From Pirellula sp. (GTDB lineage Bacteria; Planctomycetota; Planctomycetia; Pirellulales; Pirellulaceae), in assembly GCA_021300155.1 (NCBI GenBank), contig JAJTID010000156.1, positions 1 to 35,857 of the forward strand: a stretch of 35,857 nt of DNA, read 5' to 3'. The notes beneath the pieces were generated by a model, which was not told the DNA's origin, ran no database searches, and was given only the letters and a program-made list of their open reading frames with translations. The position numbers were made by a program, and so were the translations under genes. Below, piece by piece: positions 1 through 8,466 of the stretch. The stretch's first letter is position 1. The number at the start of each line of letters is the position of its first letter.

Positions 1-140
1 GCGGAGATAGGAGCCCCCGAGCCAACATCGAATCCGCCACCGCCGAACGAGTTGAGTTGTGCAATAGCCAAGCTATCGATGGAGAGCCAACTGGCGGCGA
101 GAACCATCAATAGCATGAACTTCTTCGACACTTGTTTCAT
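1..140 (-). CDS. Secreted protein, N-terminal fragment (cut by window edge)
   Basis: Only the first 46 codons are present; the gene runs off the left edge. The start ATG (138-140 on the complement) is preceded by AAGGA at good spacing. The peptide begins MKQVSKKF, continues with a hydrophobic stretch (about residues 8-26) and ends that stretch with AIA-Q, a normal signal peptidase I site. The visible mature part is glycine-rich (FGGGGFDVGSG). It is therefore probably exported. The family cannot be named from so little sequence. It is transcribed divergently from the RidA-like gene. Confidence 0.7.
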   Translation of the reverse strand, partial: MKQVSKKFMLLMVLAASWLSIDSLAIAQLNSFGGGGFDVGSGAPIS

Positions 141-309
141 TCCGATTTCCTTGTCTGCGAACCGCTTAGCGTAGGTCAATTCTAACATTTTCTCGAAAAT
201 GAGGCAGATGTCATCATTGCGACCTCGGAGTGGATGGAGACAATTTGTGGGTGTGAAGAAACTACTTTATGACTCCGAGCAAGATTGACAAAACAAAGAA
301 CAGGGGCTT

Positions 310-660
310 ATGGAAACACCGAAGCGATACGGAGTTACAAAACGTTGGTCAGATGCAGTGGTTGTCGGCAATATGGCTTACTTCGTCGAGGTTCCCGACA
401 ACGCGGAATTGGCGCCAGAGGATCAATTTAAAATGTTATTCGCACAGGTCGACAAGCGTTGCGAAATGTTGGGGACGAATCGCAAGAACCTCGTTCAAGT
501 TCTAATTTATCTTCCATACCCAGAGGATCTGGGAGCATTCAATGCACAATGGGATGCGTGGATCCCCGACGGTTTTGCACCCTCGAGAGCCTGCTCACAT
601 CCTGCGCTGGCAGCCCCGGGATACCGCGCCGAACTGGTAATCACTGCGTTTGTTCCTTAA
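310..660 (+). CDS. RidA family protein (YjgF/YER057c/UK114)
   Basis: A 116-residue protein of the usual length for the RidA family. Family members are small trimeric cytosolic proteins; RidA itself hydrolyses reactive enamine/imine intermediates made by PLP enzymes, while many paralogues have other or unknown substrates. The C-terminal half carries the family pattern: a VLIYLPYPEDLGAFNAQWDAW region, then SRAC with Arg93 and AELV with Glu108. The Arg-to-Glu spacing of 15 matches Arg105/Glu120 of E. coli RidA, so imine deaminase activity is possible. The ATG at 310 is chosen because AGGGG lies just upstream at 302-305 and the fold begins directly after it. It stands alone, divergent from the truncated gene at the left edge. 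Confidence 0.85.
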   Translation: METPKRYGVTKRWSDAVVVGNMAYFVEVPDNAELAPEDQFKMLFAQVDKRCEMLGTNRKNLVQVLIYLPYPEDLGAFNAQWDAWIPDGFAPSRACSHPALAAPGYRAELVITAFVP

Positions 661-847
661 GCAGCGGTCGACTTACGGCGACTAGCGAATGTATGGGGAG
701 AAAATTTCGCCGGATTCGAGTTACTTTGAGTGAAGAATCTACGAAGCCCCGTAGTAACGAATAAATCTTCAATTCCGGTCGTAGTAATTGCCGATGGAAA
801 GGTTGTTCGCAAGAGCTAAATATGAACGAATAACCTGGGGGGGTATT

Positions 848-1180
848 ATGATCCGCAAGGCCTTGATGGTCATGGCGCTAGGAACAGTCGCTGGACTCGC
901 AACAGCAGATAGCGCACAAGCACAACAACCACAACAAGCCTACGGGCGATCCTGGAACGGCGGAGCGGGCGAGCGCGATTACAACCGTTTCATGCACTAT
1001 CCTTACGTGTACTATCCACAGAACTTCTGGGGTAATGAGTACTATCGTAGTAGCAATGACTTGTATCACCGGTACCCCACAGAAATGCAAATTCCTGTGT
1101 ACAATCGCAAATGGGCGAACTATTACCCAACTCAACAGCGATATCACTGGGGCCATCATTTCATTCTAGACGTGTTCTAA
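848..1180 (+). CDS. Small secreted tyrosine-rich protein
   Basis: A 110-residue protein with a clear signal peptide (MIRKALMVMALG..., predicted cleavage after SAQA near residue 25). The mature part is rich in Tyr, Trp, Asn and His, with repeated YY/YPY/NYYP patterns and the ending HWGHHFILDVF. It contains no cysteine and no recognisable catalytic motif. The start at 848 is preferred over the in-frame ATG at 788, because a run of six G lies just upstream and the signal peptide begins there. Proteins of this look occur in planctomycetes, sometimes under an unsupported calmodulin-binding label. I infer an extracytoplasmic, perhaps wall or surface, role. A strong terminator follows at 1297-1334. 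Confidence 0.75.
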   Translation: MIRKALMVMALGTVAGLATADSAQAQQPQQAYGRSWNGGAGERDYNRFMHYPYVYYPQNFWGNEYYRSSNDLYHRYPTEMQIPVYNRKWANYYPTQQRYHWGHHFILDVF

Positions 1181-1296
1181 AGAATCCGCTGCAATTCAAT
1201 TCATTGGAATTTACCATCGTTGCGAAACGATGCCGCGAGCGGTTCTTCTGAATCTAAAGATCAAAACGTCTTGAACTGAAAACGAATTTATCCCGC

Positions 1297-1334
1297 ACAC
1301 TGTGGAGAGTGACTTCGCTCCACAGTGTTTTTTC
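1297..1334 (+). terminator. Intrinsic terminator after the small secreted protein
   Basis: A perfect 11-bp stem (ACACTGTGGAG at 1297-1307 with CTCCACAGTGT at 1318-1328), a 10-nt loop and a run of T at 1328-1333. It lies 117 nt after the stop at 1180 and ends before the TTG start of the next gene, so the two genes are likely separate transcripts. Confidence 0.85.
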
Positions 1335-1370
1335 GTTTTCATTCTGCATGATTGAATAAGGGATAAAGAA

Positions 1371-2144
1371 TTGAATCACGTTTTTGATCAGTTCCGATTG
1401 GATGGCCGTGTTGCATTGGTAACGGGGGGATCACAAGGCCTAGGGCTTCATCTCGCAAAAGCTCTTGCACAAGCCGGTGCAACAATTATCGTCGTCAGCC
1501 GGCGCATTGAAGCTTGCAAACAGGCGGCCCAAGAAATCATCTCGGAAAAACAGGGAAGAGCGTTCGCATTCTCTGCGGATGTTACGAATTGGAACGATGT
1601 CCAAAATCTTTTCGACGAGACTAGTAAACAAGTGGGGCCGGTCGACATTGTTTTGAACAGCGCCGGTCTCAACAAGCGAGGGACGATCGAGAATTTAACG
1701 GAAGCCGATTGGGACGCAGTCGTTGATGCGAATTTGAAGGGGCCATTTTTGATGTCCAAGAAGTTCGGCCCGGCGATGGCTGAGCGGGGCTGGGGGCGTA
1801 TCGTCAACTTTGGTTCGATTCTCTCGCTGATCGGAATCGCGGGCCGAACCCCGTATGCGTCTTCCAAAGCCGGTTTGCTTGGATTGACGAGAACGCTCGC
1901 TCTAGAGTGGGCAGCCAAAGGGGTGACGGTCAACGCTTTATGTCCAGGACCGTTTGCCACCGAAATGAATCGACCATTGTTGAACGATCCCGTTCAATAT
2001 GCCGCATTTGTCTCAAAAATCCCCATGGGTCGTTGGGGAGAGTTGGACGAACTCACTGGGGCTGCGTTGTTCTTGTCGTCAAACGCCAGCTCCTTCATGA
2101 CAGGCACTACGCTTTCAATCGATGGCGGCTGGACATCGCAGTAG
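1371..2144 (+). CDS. SDR family NAD(P)-dependent oxidoreductase
   Basis: A 257-residue classical short-chain dehydrogenase. Rossmann glycine motif TGGSQGLG (18-25), NSAG (96-99), and the catalytic residues Asn121, Ser149, Tyr162 and Lys166 in YASSK are all intact; it ends with the usual TG..LSIDGGW strand. The opening [13 protein letters not shown] is typical of gluconate 5-dehydrogenase/KduD-like members, but substrate cannot be read from sequence, and FabG-like naming is also possible. Start: a TTG at 1371, supported by AAGGGA at 1358-1363 and by the absence of an in-frame ATG before the Rossmann motif. The next gene on the same strand, 128 nt on, is a TIM-barrel sugar isomerase-like protein, which suggests sugar or polyol metabolism. 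Confidence 0.9.
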   Translation: MNHVFDQFRLDGRVALVTGGSQGLGLHLAKALAQAGATIIVVSRRIEACKQAAQEIISEKQGRAFAFSADVTNWNDVQNLFDETSKQVGPVDIVLNSAGLNKRGTIENLTEADWDAVVDANLKGPFLMSKKFGPAMAERGWGRIVNFGSILSLIGIAGRTPYASSKAGLLGLTRTLALEWAAKGVTVNALCPGPFATEMNRPLLNDPVQYAAFVSKIPMGRWGELDELTGAALFLSSNASSFMTGTTLSIDGGWTSQ

Positions 2145-2272
2145 ATCGTTTGGGCGATAAACAGTTAGGCCCACTCGCTTTCTCTTTGTCTCTATAATCG
2201 AGATAAATCGATCTTTCTACGAGAAAGCAAACGAGGCAGTCTGCGTTCAAGGAAATTCAGAGGAGAACCGTC

Positions 2273-3217
2273 ATGAACTCGAAGCATATTTTTCGAACCA
2301 CGCGTCGAGGGTTCATTACAACATCATGCGCGGCGATCTCGACGTATGCGCCGCGATTCGCATTGGCTGATTTGACACGGGAAAAGACACGTTTTCAGAT
2401 TGCATGCATGACACTGCCGTATAGTCAGTTTCCTCTCATAAGAGCAATAAAGGGAATTAAAGAAGCCGGCTTTCAATACATCGCTTGGGGTACGACTCAT
2501 CGCGAATCCGATGCGGAGAAATCAGTGCCCGTCATGCCGATCGATGGGACGGAATCGATGGCGAAAGAATTAGGGAAAAGGTGCCGCGATCATGGACTCG
2601 AACCTGTAATGATGTTCTCCATGATCTATCCAGAACATACAGGTGCCATAGAGAAGCTAACGCAACGATTCAAGCAGGCATCCGCTGCTGGAATCCCACA
2701 AGTGTTAACGTTTGGTCACACCGAGGGTGGAAATCGAAGTCGCTGGATCGAGGTGTTTAAGACGCTTGGGCCTGTCGCTCGCGACCTCAATGTCACCTTG
2801 GTCGTGAAGCAGCATGGTGGCGAAACCGGTACTGGCAAAGCGTGTGCTGAGATCATCCGTGAAGTCAACGATCCTGGAATCAAGGTGAACTATGACGCAG
2901 GAAACGTCATGGATTATCTCAATGTTGATCCGCTTCCCGATATCGTGGAGTGTGCGTCCGAGATACGTAGCATGTGCATGAAAGACCATCGCAATTGGCC
3001 CAAAGACGAAGACTGTGCGCCGGGGCTTGGGGAGATCGATCACTATCGACTTTTGAATACCATCGCCTTCACGGGAATGACCGTACCGCTTTGTTGTGAG
3101 AATATCGCCTCACCACTTTTGCCCAGAGCTACTACGCCGGAAAAGATTGACGCACAGGCGATGCGAACGCGGATCTTCTTAGAGACGGTGATCGCCGGAT
3201 TGCACGCTGCGCGATAG
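2273..3217 (+). CDS. Tat-exported sugar phosphate isomerase/epimerase-like TIM-barrel protein
   Basis: A 314-residue protein of the xylose isomerase-like/AP endonuclease 2 TIM-barrel superfamily. The N-terminus has a twin-arginine signal (TTRRGF at 9-14, then a hydrophobic stretch ending ALA near 32), so export in folded state is expected. Barrel landmarks: HTEGG after a VLTFG strand (~145-153), VVKQHGGE (177-184), KVNYDAGNV (204-212), MKDHR (236-240), PGLGEID (250-256) and Glu276. His, Glu and Asp at strand ends fit a divalent-metal site. Planctomycetes carry many exported members of unknown substrate. RBS AGAGGAG is just upstream of the ATG. A TATAAT lies at 2193-2198 but I see no good -35 with it. 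Confidence 0.85.
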   Translation: MNSKHIFRTTRRGFITTSCAAISTYAPRFALADLTREKTRFQIACMTLPYSQFPLIRAIKGIKEAGFQYIAWGTTHRESDAEKSVPVMPIDGTESMAKELGKRCRDHGLEPVMMFSMIYPEHTGAIEKLTQRFKQASAAGIPQVLTFGHTEGGNRSRWIEVFKTLGPVARDLNVTLVVKQHGGETGTGKACAEIIREVNDPGIKVNYDAGNVMDYLNVDPLPDIVECASEIRSMCMKDHRNWPKDEDCAPGLGEIDHYRLLNTIAFTGMTVPLCCENIASPLLPRATTPEKIDAQAMRTRIFLETVIAGLHAAR

Positions 3218-3322
3218 AGATAGACCAATTTTTGTCCATGGATTGAGAGTGCGAGCGGAGCCGCGACAATGCATTCGAACATCGGGGCTTCCTAACTTCT
3301 TCCTGGATGGATCGTGGATTCT

Positions 3323-4357
3323 ATGAAATTTCAACGTTCGAGGCGAAATGGCTTCACGCTGGTCGAGCTTCTCGTAGTCATTGCCATCATTGGTATTCTG
3401 GTAGGGTTGCTTCTCCCAGCCGTCCAAGCGGCACGAGAAGCAGCTCGTCGGATGTCGTGCCAGAATAATGTGAAGCAACTCGGGCTATCGATGCATAATT
3501 ACGAGTCGGCCAATCGATTCTTCCCTCCGGCGGGGGTTATTCGTGGAATTACGGCCATCAACACCAACGCCTCTTGGTCCATTCATGGTCGGATTTTGCC
3601 ATATCTCGAACAAGCGAACTTGTATAATCGCATTAACCTCGACATTCCTTGGGACGATCAGGCGGTCCTGAGTGGATTAAAGCTCCCGGTCTTTGCGTGT
3701 CCGAGTGATCCGAGTTCGGACAATCCTCGCGATCTCAGCCCAAAGCTTGCTTCGCCACTTTTTCCGACAACGTACGGCTTCAATCTCGGTTCTTGGCTTG
3801 TATTCAACCCCGCGAATGGTCAAGCGGGAGATGGCGTATTTGGTCCTAATTTGCTTATCGGCTTTAACGGGGTCTCTGACGGGACAAGCAATACGTTGAT
3901 GGTTGCTGAAGTGAGGGCCAAGCAGCATTATGGACGGAATGAACCAGTCGTTGGGGGGATGGCATTGCCGGCGGCCACGGAAGCGGCCGTGGCTGCAAAA
4001 GTCCCAGCGACATTCGTATGGTGCCGTCCAAATGGGCATACCGAATGGCCAGACGCACGCGTTCACCATCACGGGTTCACCACCGCGCTCGGACCCAACG
4101 GTAGATTGCGATTGGCAACCGCCTCGAACCTGTGTCCTGCTGGAGTCGACATCGACTACACGTCGCAGCAAGAAGCTACGAGCCAGACCATTCCAACACA
4201 TGCAATCATCACTTCTCGCAGCTATCATACGGGAGGGGTGAATGTCGCATTGGTGGATGGATCGGTTCGCTTCATCAGCCAGTCCATTAACTTGTCGACT
4301 TGGCGACATCTGGGAACCCGCAACGGCGGTGAAGTCGTCAACGATTTTGGCGATTAA
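3323..4357 (+). CDS. DUF1559 domain protein with type IV pilin-like N-terminus
   Basis: About 344 residues. After a short basic leader the sequence NGFTLVELLVVIAIIGIL is a prepilin cleavage/methylation motif with the hydrophobic pseudopilin helix; cleavage would fall after Gly10. The helix runs into LLPAVQAAREAARRM, then the DUF1559 (SBP_bac_10-like) body; the C-terminal HTGGVNVALVDGSVRFI is the family's H-x-DG signature. Such proteins are hugely expanded in planctomycetes and are thought to be surface pseudopilins of unknown partner. ATG 3323 is preferred; a GTG nine bases earlier (3314) has a comparable RBS and cannot be excluded. Confidence 0.92.
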   Translation: MKFQRSRRNGFTLVELLVVIAIIGILVGLLLPAVQAAREAARRMSCQNNVKQLGLSMHNYESANRFFPPAGVIRGITAINTNASWSIHGRILPYLEQANLYNRINLDIPWDDQAVLSGLKLPVFACPSDPSSDNPRDLSPKLASPLFPTTYGFNLGSWLVFNPANGQAGDGVFGPNLLIGFNGVSDGTSNTLMVAEVRAKQHYGRNEPVVGGMALPAATEAAVAAKVPATFVWCRPNGHTEWPDARVHHHGFTTALGPNGRLRLATASNLCPAGVDIDYTSQQEATSQTIPTHAIITSRSYHTGGVNVALVDGSVRFISQSINLSTWRHLGTRNGGEVVNDFGD

Positions 4358-4807
4358 CACAATGCTTCAGAATCGAATCATCAACTTGCCCAGAACATTG
4401 GCCGACGTCATTCTTGGTGGATGAACTATGGTTCTAGCATTTTTAGCCTCAACTCTTTCGACAGATTCGATTGATCCGTAACTTATTCAAATGCAAGAAT
4501 TCGAACCCGTTCTTGCGTTTAGACTGTCGAAAAATGAGGGGCGAAAAAAAGGAATTGCCGCGGCAGCCACCGTGCTTGATTTTGCAGGTCGGGCGACAAA
4601 CGCGACACCGTATGCGGTTGAACGGGCAGCTAGAAAACACCGTTGTGGACTTCCGTTTTGTTCACTCGATAACCAGGAACACTGAACACGCTGTACAATT
4701 GCAATCACGACATCGGCTTCTCGTTAATTCTTTGTGAGTCAACAAAAAAGAAGCAATGTCCCTACTTTTCACCCATGGCAAACGCTAATTTCGGATAAAC
4801 CGGAAAG
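4358..4807 (+). other. 450-bp intergenic region; weak hairpin at 4489-4520, no gene seen
   Basis: Short reading frames on both strands overlap each other, lack ribosome-binding sites and have no recognisable domain, so I do not call a gene. The one structure is an 11-bp stem (4489-4499 with 4510-4520, one G-U pair, 10-nt loop). It lies 131 nt after the DUF1559 stop and has only a short T run behind it, so it could be a weak terminator. The start of the S41 protease follows at 4808. Confidence 0.4.
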
Positions 4808-6115
4808 ATGACTACCTTTAATTTTCGCATGCTCGGAATCGTTTTCGTTGTCTGCATTTTTTGTTACGGCAATGCAGTCCGATTGCGAAAAATGGGTGAC
4901 CTCGGATTGGTGATGGATTTAATCGATCAGCAATATGTGTCCGAGTCCCAGCAGAGCGATCTTTATCAAGCTGCCATGCGGGGAATGATCGATTCGCTGG
5001 ATCCCTATTCCAGCTACATATCCCAAGATTCGCTCAAGCCATTTCAGTCGATGCTGGAGCAAGAGTTCGGGGGCTTGGGGATTAGTTTGGATGGTCCGCC
5101 CAGGCGAGATAATTTGATGATTATCAGCACTCTTTACGACTCCCCTGCATTTCGTGCTGGCTTGAAACCAGGTGATATCATCCTAAAGGTTGATGGTGTC
5201 GACGTTGCGAAAAAGCCGTTTCAAGAGTCTTCGCAACTGTTGCGTGGAAAAGTAGGAACTGTCGCAAAACTATCAATACAAAGGGGTGCCGATGAGGTTC
5301 CCATTTCCGTCGATGTGACCCGCGCGATGATCGAGGTCGAATCGGTGTTAGGAGACCGTCGCCTTTCCGATGGGCGATGGGAACATCGAATGCAAGCGGA
5401 TCCTAGCATCGGTTACTTTCGAGTCGAACTTTTTGGAGAGAAAACAAGTTTCGAACTAGAAAAATCGATCAATAAGATTAAAGACGATTGTCGAGGTATC
5501 ATCCTCGATCTTCGCGACAATAGCGGGGGATTGCTGGAATCCGCCACAACTATTTGTGATATGTTTCTTTCTTACGGCGAAATCGTTAGCACGAAGGGCC
5601 GATCGGACGTAGTAGACCAAGTTTACTACGCAAACGATGGTGTCCTACTTCCCGACACCGTTCCTCTGGTTGTGCTGATCAATGAAAATTCGGCGAGCGC
5701 TAGCGAAGTCCTTGCCGCATGTTTGCAGGACCGGCGTCGAGCAATTGTCGTTGGCAACCGGTCGTTCGGAAAAGGAAGTGTACAGAATGTTATTCCCTTA
5801 GAAGGGGGCAAAGCGGCCATGCGATTGACGACCGCTTACTACTATCCGCCTAACGGTAGACGCATCCATCGACTGAAGGACGCAAAGTTTGAAGACGAAT
5901 GGGGCGTCAAACCTAATGAAGGTCACGAAGTCGATATGGATGACGATGCTGTCCAAAAACTCATCGACCGATACCGCAAACGTGCCGACCCATCCCAGGT
6001 GCCCCAGACTCCAGAGCAGGCAAATGGTTCCCCGACGGAGAATGATGCAACCTTGGTAGATGATCCTCAACTGCTGCATGCGGTGAACGTGATTCTCGAG
6101 GCAAACACAAAGTAG
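4808..6115 (+). CDS. S41 family C-terminal processing peptidase (CtpA type)
   Basis: A 435-residue membrane-anchored periplasmic serine protease. An N-terminal uncleaved-looking hydrophobic segment (about 8-23) precedes an S41 N-terminal helical region, then a PDZ domain (about 85-170; GLGISLD, AGLKPGDIILKVDG) and the protease core. The catalytic Ser-Lys dyad is Ser297 in SASASE and Lys322 in FGKG; their spacing of 25 equals Ser309/Lys334 of B. subtilis CtpB. ILDLRDNSGGLL (232-243) is the usual core strand. Such enzymes trim C-termini of exported proteins. RBS GGAAAG lies directly upstream. The C-terminal tail (about 395-435) is polar. No substrate is evident nearby. Confidence 0.92.
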   Translation: MTTFNFRMLGIVFVVCIFCYGNAVRLRKMGDLGLVMDLIDQQYVSESQQSDLYQAAMRGMIDSLDPYSSYISQDSLKPFQSMLEQEFGGLGISLDGPPRRDNLMIISTLYDSPAFRAGLKPGDIILKVDGVDVAKKPFQESSQLLRGKVGTVAKLSIQRGADEVPISVDVTRAMIEVESVLGDRRLSDGRWEHRMQADPSIGYFRVELFGEKTSFELEKSINKIKDDCRGIILDLRDNSGGLLESATTICDMFLSYGEIVSTKGRSDVVDQVYYANDGVLLPDTVPLVVLINENSASASEVLAACLQDRRRAIVVGNRSFGKGSVQNVIPLEGGKAAMRLTTAYYYPPNGRRIHRLKDAKFEDEWGVKPNEGHEVDMDDDAVQKLIDRYRKRADPSQVPQTPEQANGSPTENDATLVDDPQLLHAVNVILEANTK

Positions 6116-6380
6116 TCTACGATTGTTCGCCGCACGAGCCTCATCGTTGTTTCGACTTCGGTACTGGGTTCCCAGTCGTCTTCCAAAGCTTCTCTATTTT
6201 GCCGAATGGCATCCAAAATACGCCAATTACAGACGCTGCTAACCCTGTGCAAATAGCTGGCATTCGTATTTTTGCGAATTTTCGTTGCAACCGGAAAAAC
6301 CCGCAAGTTTTACCAGCCCTCTCGCCGAAACACATCTTGTCCGACGAAAGATCGTCTCCGACTCGACAAGGGTTAAATCG

Positions 6381-6953
6381 ATGTCCTGCAAGCGTTTTCA
6401 AAAACTGGTTGGCCTCACACTCATCGCTGTTATGAGTTCACAAGTGGGGTGTATTTCCCTCTCCAATATGGCACTGGGGCCATTCGGCATGCCGATCCCA
6501 ATCAGTCCATACTTGCAAGACAATGAGGAGATGCAATTCCATGTGCATGAAAGATATGCTCGTGTGCCGATCATGGGACCCTTGACGCAAGGCGGCCCGG
6601 TCGCAGCCATCGACCCACCGAGTGATGATGAAGTCATTCATGCACTTGAACGTGCTCGACCCATTCGAGGCGGTATTCCTTTCTTGTACGAGAAGCAACG
6701 CAATCGCGTTCGCATCGTCAAAGAGAAGATCGCAGACTACATTGACGATCCGCGCTTCGTGCCACTAATTGGCTTTGCCCAACTACACCACGCACACTAC
6801 AAGTGTACAGTGTACTTCGAAGAAAGAACCATCAACGGTTGGCCAGTTCCATACACACTGGAAGATAAAGAATCTGTGGAAGTAGTCTACATAGATCATA
6901 ACCACTTCCACATGTGCGGCGATCCCGATACAGGTGCTTCAAGCCCGTACTAA
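6381..6953 (+). CDS. Probable lipoprotein, unknown function
   Basis: A 190-residue protein with an N-terminal signal (MSCKRFQKLVGLTLIAVMSS) leading to VGC at 22-24. Cys24 could be lipidated, though Gln rather than Leu stands at -3, so the lipobox is imperfect. The body contains charged helical stretches (DDEVIHALERARP) and a C-terminal part rich in His and Tyr (LHHAHYKCTVYFEE, YIDHNHFHMCGDP). The clustered His and Cys may bind metal, but this is only an inference. The ATG at 6381 is chosen because AAGG lies upstream and the signal sequence begins there; the frame is open further upstream without a good start. A long terminator hairpin follows. Confidence 0.75.
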   Translation: MSCKRFQKLVGLTLIAVMSSQVGCISLSNMALGPFGMPIPISPYLQDNEEMQFHVHERYARVPIMGPLTQGGPVAAIDPPSDDEVIHALERARPIRGGIPFLYEKQRNRVRIVKEKIADYIDDPRFVPLIGFAQLHHAHYKCTVYFEERTINGWPVPYTLEDKESVEVVYIDHNHFHMCGDPDTGASSPY

Positions 6954-6981
6954 AAAGACAGTAGAAGCCAAACCAAGACAG

Positions 6982-7037
6982 AGCGGCATGAATGTCTCAA
7001 CCGATGAAGCCCGGTTGAGTTGTTCATGTCGCTTTTT
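6982..7037 (+). terminator. Intrinsic terminator after the lipoprotein gene
   Basis: A long two-part hairpin: AGCG/CGCT, CATGAA/TTCATG and CTCAACCG/CGGTTGAG stems separated by small mismatches, with an 8-nt apical loop, then TTTTT at 7033-7037. It lies about 30 nt after the stop codon. Confidence 0.8.
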
Positions 7038-7228
7038 CGTTTTTCGTCTTGGTCGAATTGCCCGATTCCTAACGATTCGTCCATTTCGGAACGAGGTGGA
7101 CAATTATTCGCCATGCACTGGCTCTCGGCGACCTACCCCGTAAACTAGCATGGATTGGTTAGTTATGGTGAGAGTGGGCAGTGCCGCATCTCACGATCTC
7201 GTCGGCATGGATAAAGGAATCAAAAGAA

Positions 7229-8326
7229 ATGTTCGCGAAGCAATCAATCAGAAAATGGACTGTCTTCTTGGGGTGTCTGATTTGGGGAAGCATTTGCCAG
7301 GCGAACTTCGAAACGACCAAACGCGAACAGATTGTGGCCAAGGGGATTCAGTTTCTCCGACAAGCTCAGTCCGCCGATGGTTCCTTCAGCACAACCTCAG
7401 GTCCCGGGATCACAGGACTGGTATTGCACGGACTCGTATCATCAGGGCTTCGCGAAGGCGATGCCACAGTCGACAAAGCCGTCAAATACTTATTGAGTAC
7501 CCGCAGGGATGATGGAGGGATTTACGCAGATGGATCCAAGCACGCAAACTATGAAACTTGCTTGTCGATCATGGCTTTCTCGAAACTGAACGAATCGGGA
7601 AAGTACAAAGACCTAATTGAGAAAGCGGAGAAGTTCGTCAAGGGCCAGCAATGGGACGAAGGCGAGGGGCTAGAGTCCAGCGATCCCGCATACGGTGGAG
7701 CTGGGTATGGAAGCAAATCGAGGCCGGATCTATCGAACACTGCATTCTTGATCGAAGCGCTCAAGGAGGCAGGTTGCCCTGATGACGATCCAGCCATCCA
7801 ACGCGCACTCGCTTTCGTGTCTCGATGCCAAAACCTTGAATCCCCGTACAACAATACGCAGTTTGCTAAGAAATCAAACGATGGTGGATTTTACTACACA
7901 CCTGCTAATGGTGGCGAGTCGATGGCCGGGATTGAGGAAGGGACCGGCGCGCTTCGATCTTACGCTTCGATGTCCTATGCTGGCCTCAAGAGCATGGTCT
8001 TTGCGGGGGTGAAGAAAGACGACGTGCGCGTCAAAGCTGTCACAAGTTTTCTTCGTAAGAACTACTCGGTGTCTTCTAACCCTGGCATGGGTGAGACCGG
8101 CCTCTACTATTACCAGCAAACAATGTCCAAAGCCCTGGCCGCGTTGGGCGAGAGTACCTTCCCAACACAAGATGGACCTAGAGAATGGAAGGTCGAATTA
8201 CTGGCTCAGTTAGAAAAAACACAGCGTCCCGACGGATCCTGGGTCAACAGTACGCCTCGTTGGATGGAAGGTGACCCGAACTTGGTAACAGGTTACGCGC
8301 TCCTTACCCTAGCCAATCTCAAGTAA
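7229..8326 (+). CDS. Exported prenyltransferase/squalene oxidase repeat (alpha-alpha toroid) protein
   Basis: A 365-residue protein with an N-terminal hydrophobic signal (about 9-24), followed by repeats typical of the alpha-alpha toroid fold of terpene cyclases: SADGSFS (48-54), DDGGIYA (94-100), NDGGFYYT and RPDGSWVNSTPRW near the C-terminus, alternating with helices such as TAFLIEALKEAG. I see no DxDD acid motif, so a true squalene-hopene cyclase is unlikely. Exported toroid proteins of this kind are common in planctomycetes and their role is unknown. Start 7229 is chosen over an upstream GTG because AAAGGA lies 10 nt before it and the signal peptide begins there. It is convergent with the transglutaminase-fold gene. 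Confidence 0.85.
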   Translation: MFAKQSIRKWTVFLGCLIWGSICQANFETTKREQIVAKGIQFLRQAQSADGSFSTTSGPGITGLVLHGLVSSGLREGDATVDKAVKYLLSTRRDDGGIYADGSKHANYETCLSIMAFSKLNESGKYKDLIEKAEKFVKGQQWDEGEGLESSDPAYGGAGYGSKSRPDLSNTAFLIEALKEAGCPDDDPAIQRALAFVSRCQNLESPYNNTQFAKKSNDGGFYYTPANGGESMAGIEEGTGALRSYASMSYAGLKSMVFAGVKKDDVRVKAVTSFLRKNYSVSSNPGMGETGLYYYQQTMSKALAALGESTFPTQDGPREWKVELLAQLEKTQRPDGSWVNSTPRWMEGDPNLVTGYALLTLANLK

Positions 8327-8466
8327 AGTACTGGATCGCTCCGCCGATCCCTCTTTCAACGAACTCGCTATCTCTGCCAGCTGTCCCGTACCCAAGACTG
8401 CTACTATTCACACGCTTCCCACCATGTCCCACATCTCAGACAGCGACATGCTGCTAGTCCATTCAC

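Noticed and set aside
269-505. Reading frame overlapping the RidA-like gene in another frame
   Set aside because: Basic, low-complexity product without a ribosome-binding site; the RidA frame is clearly the real one.
4489-4520. Hairpin with TTCGAACCC resembling a tRNA T-arm
   Set aside because: No acceptor stem, anticodon arm or CCA end can be folded around it; a plain hairpin explains it.
6934-7143. Small reading frame overlapping the lipoprotein end and terminator
   Set aside because: It runs through a strong terminator hairpin and has no RBS.
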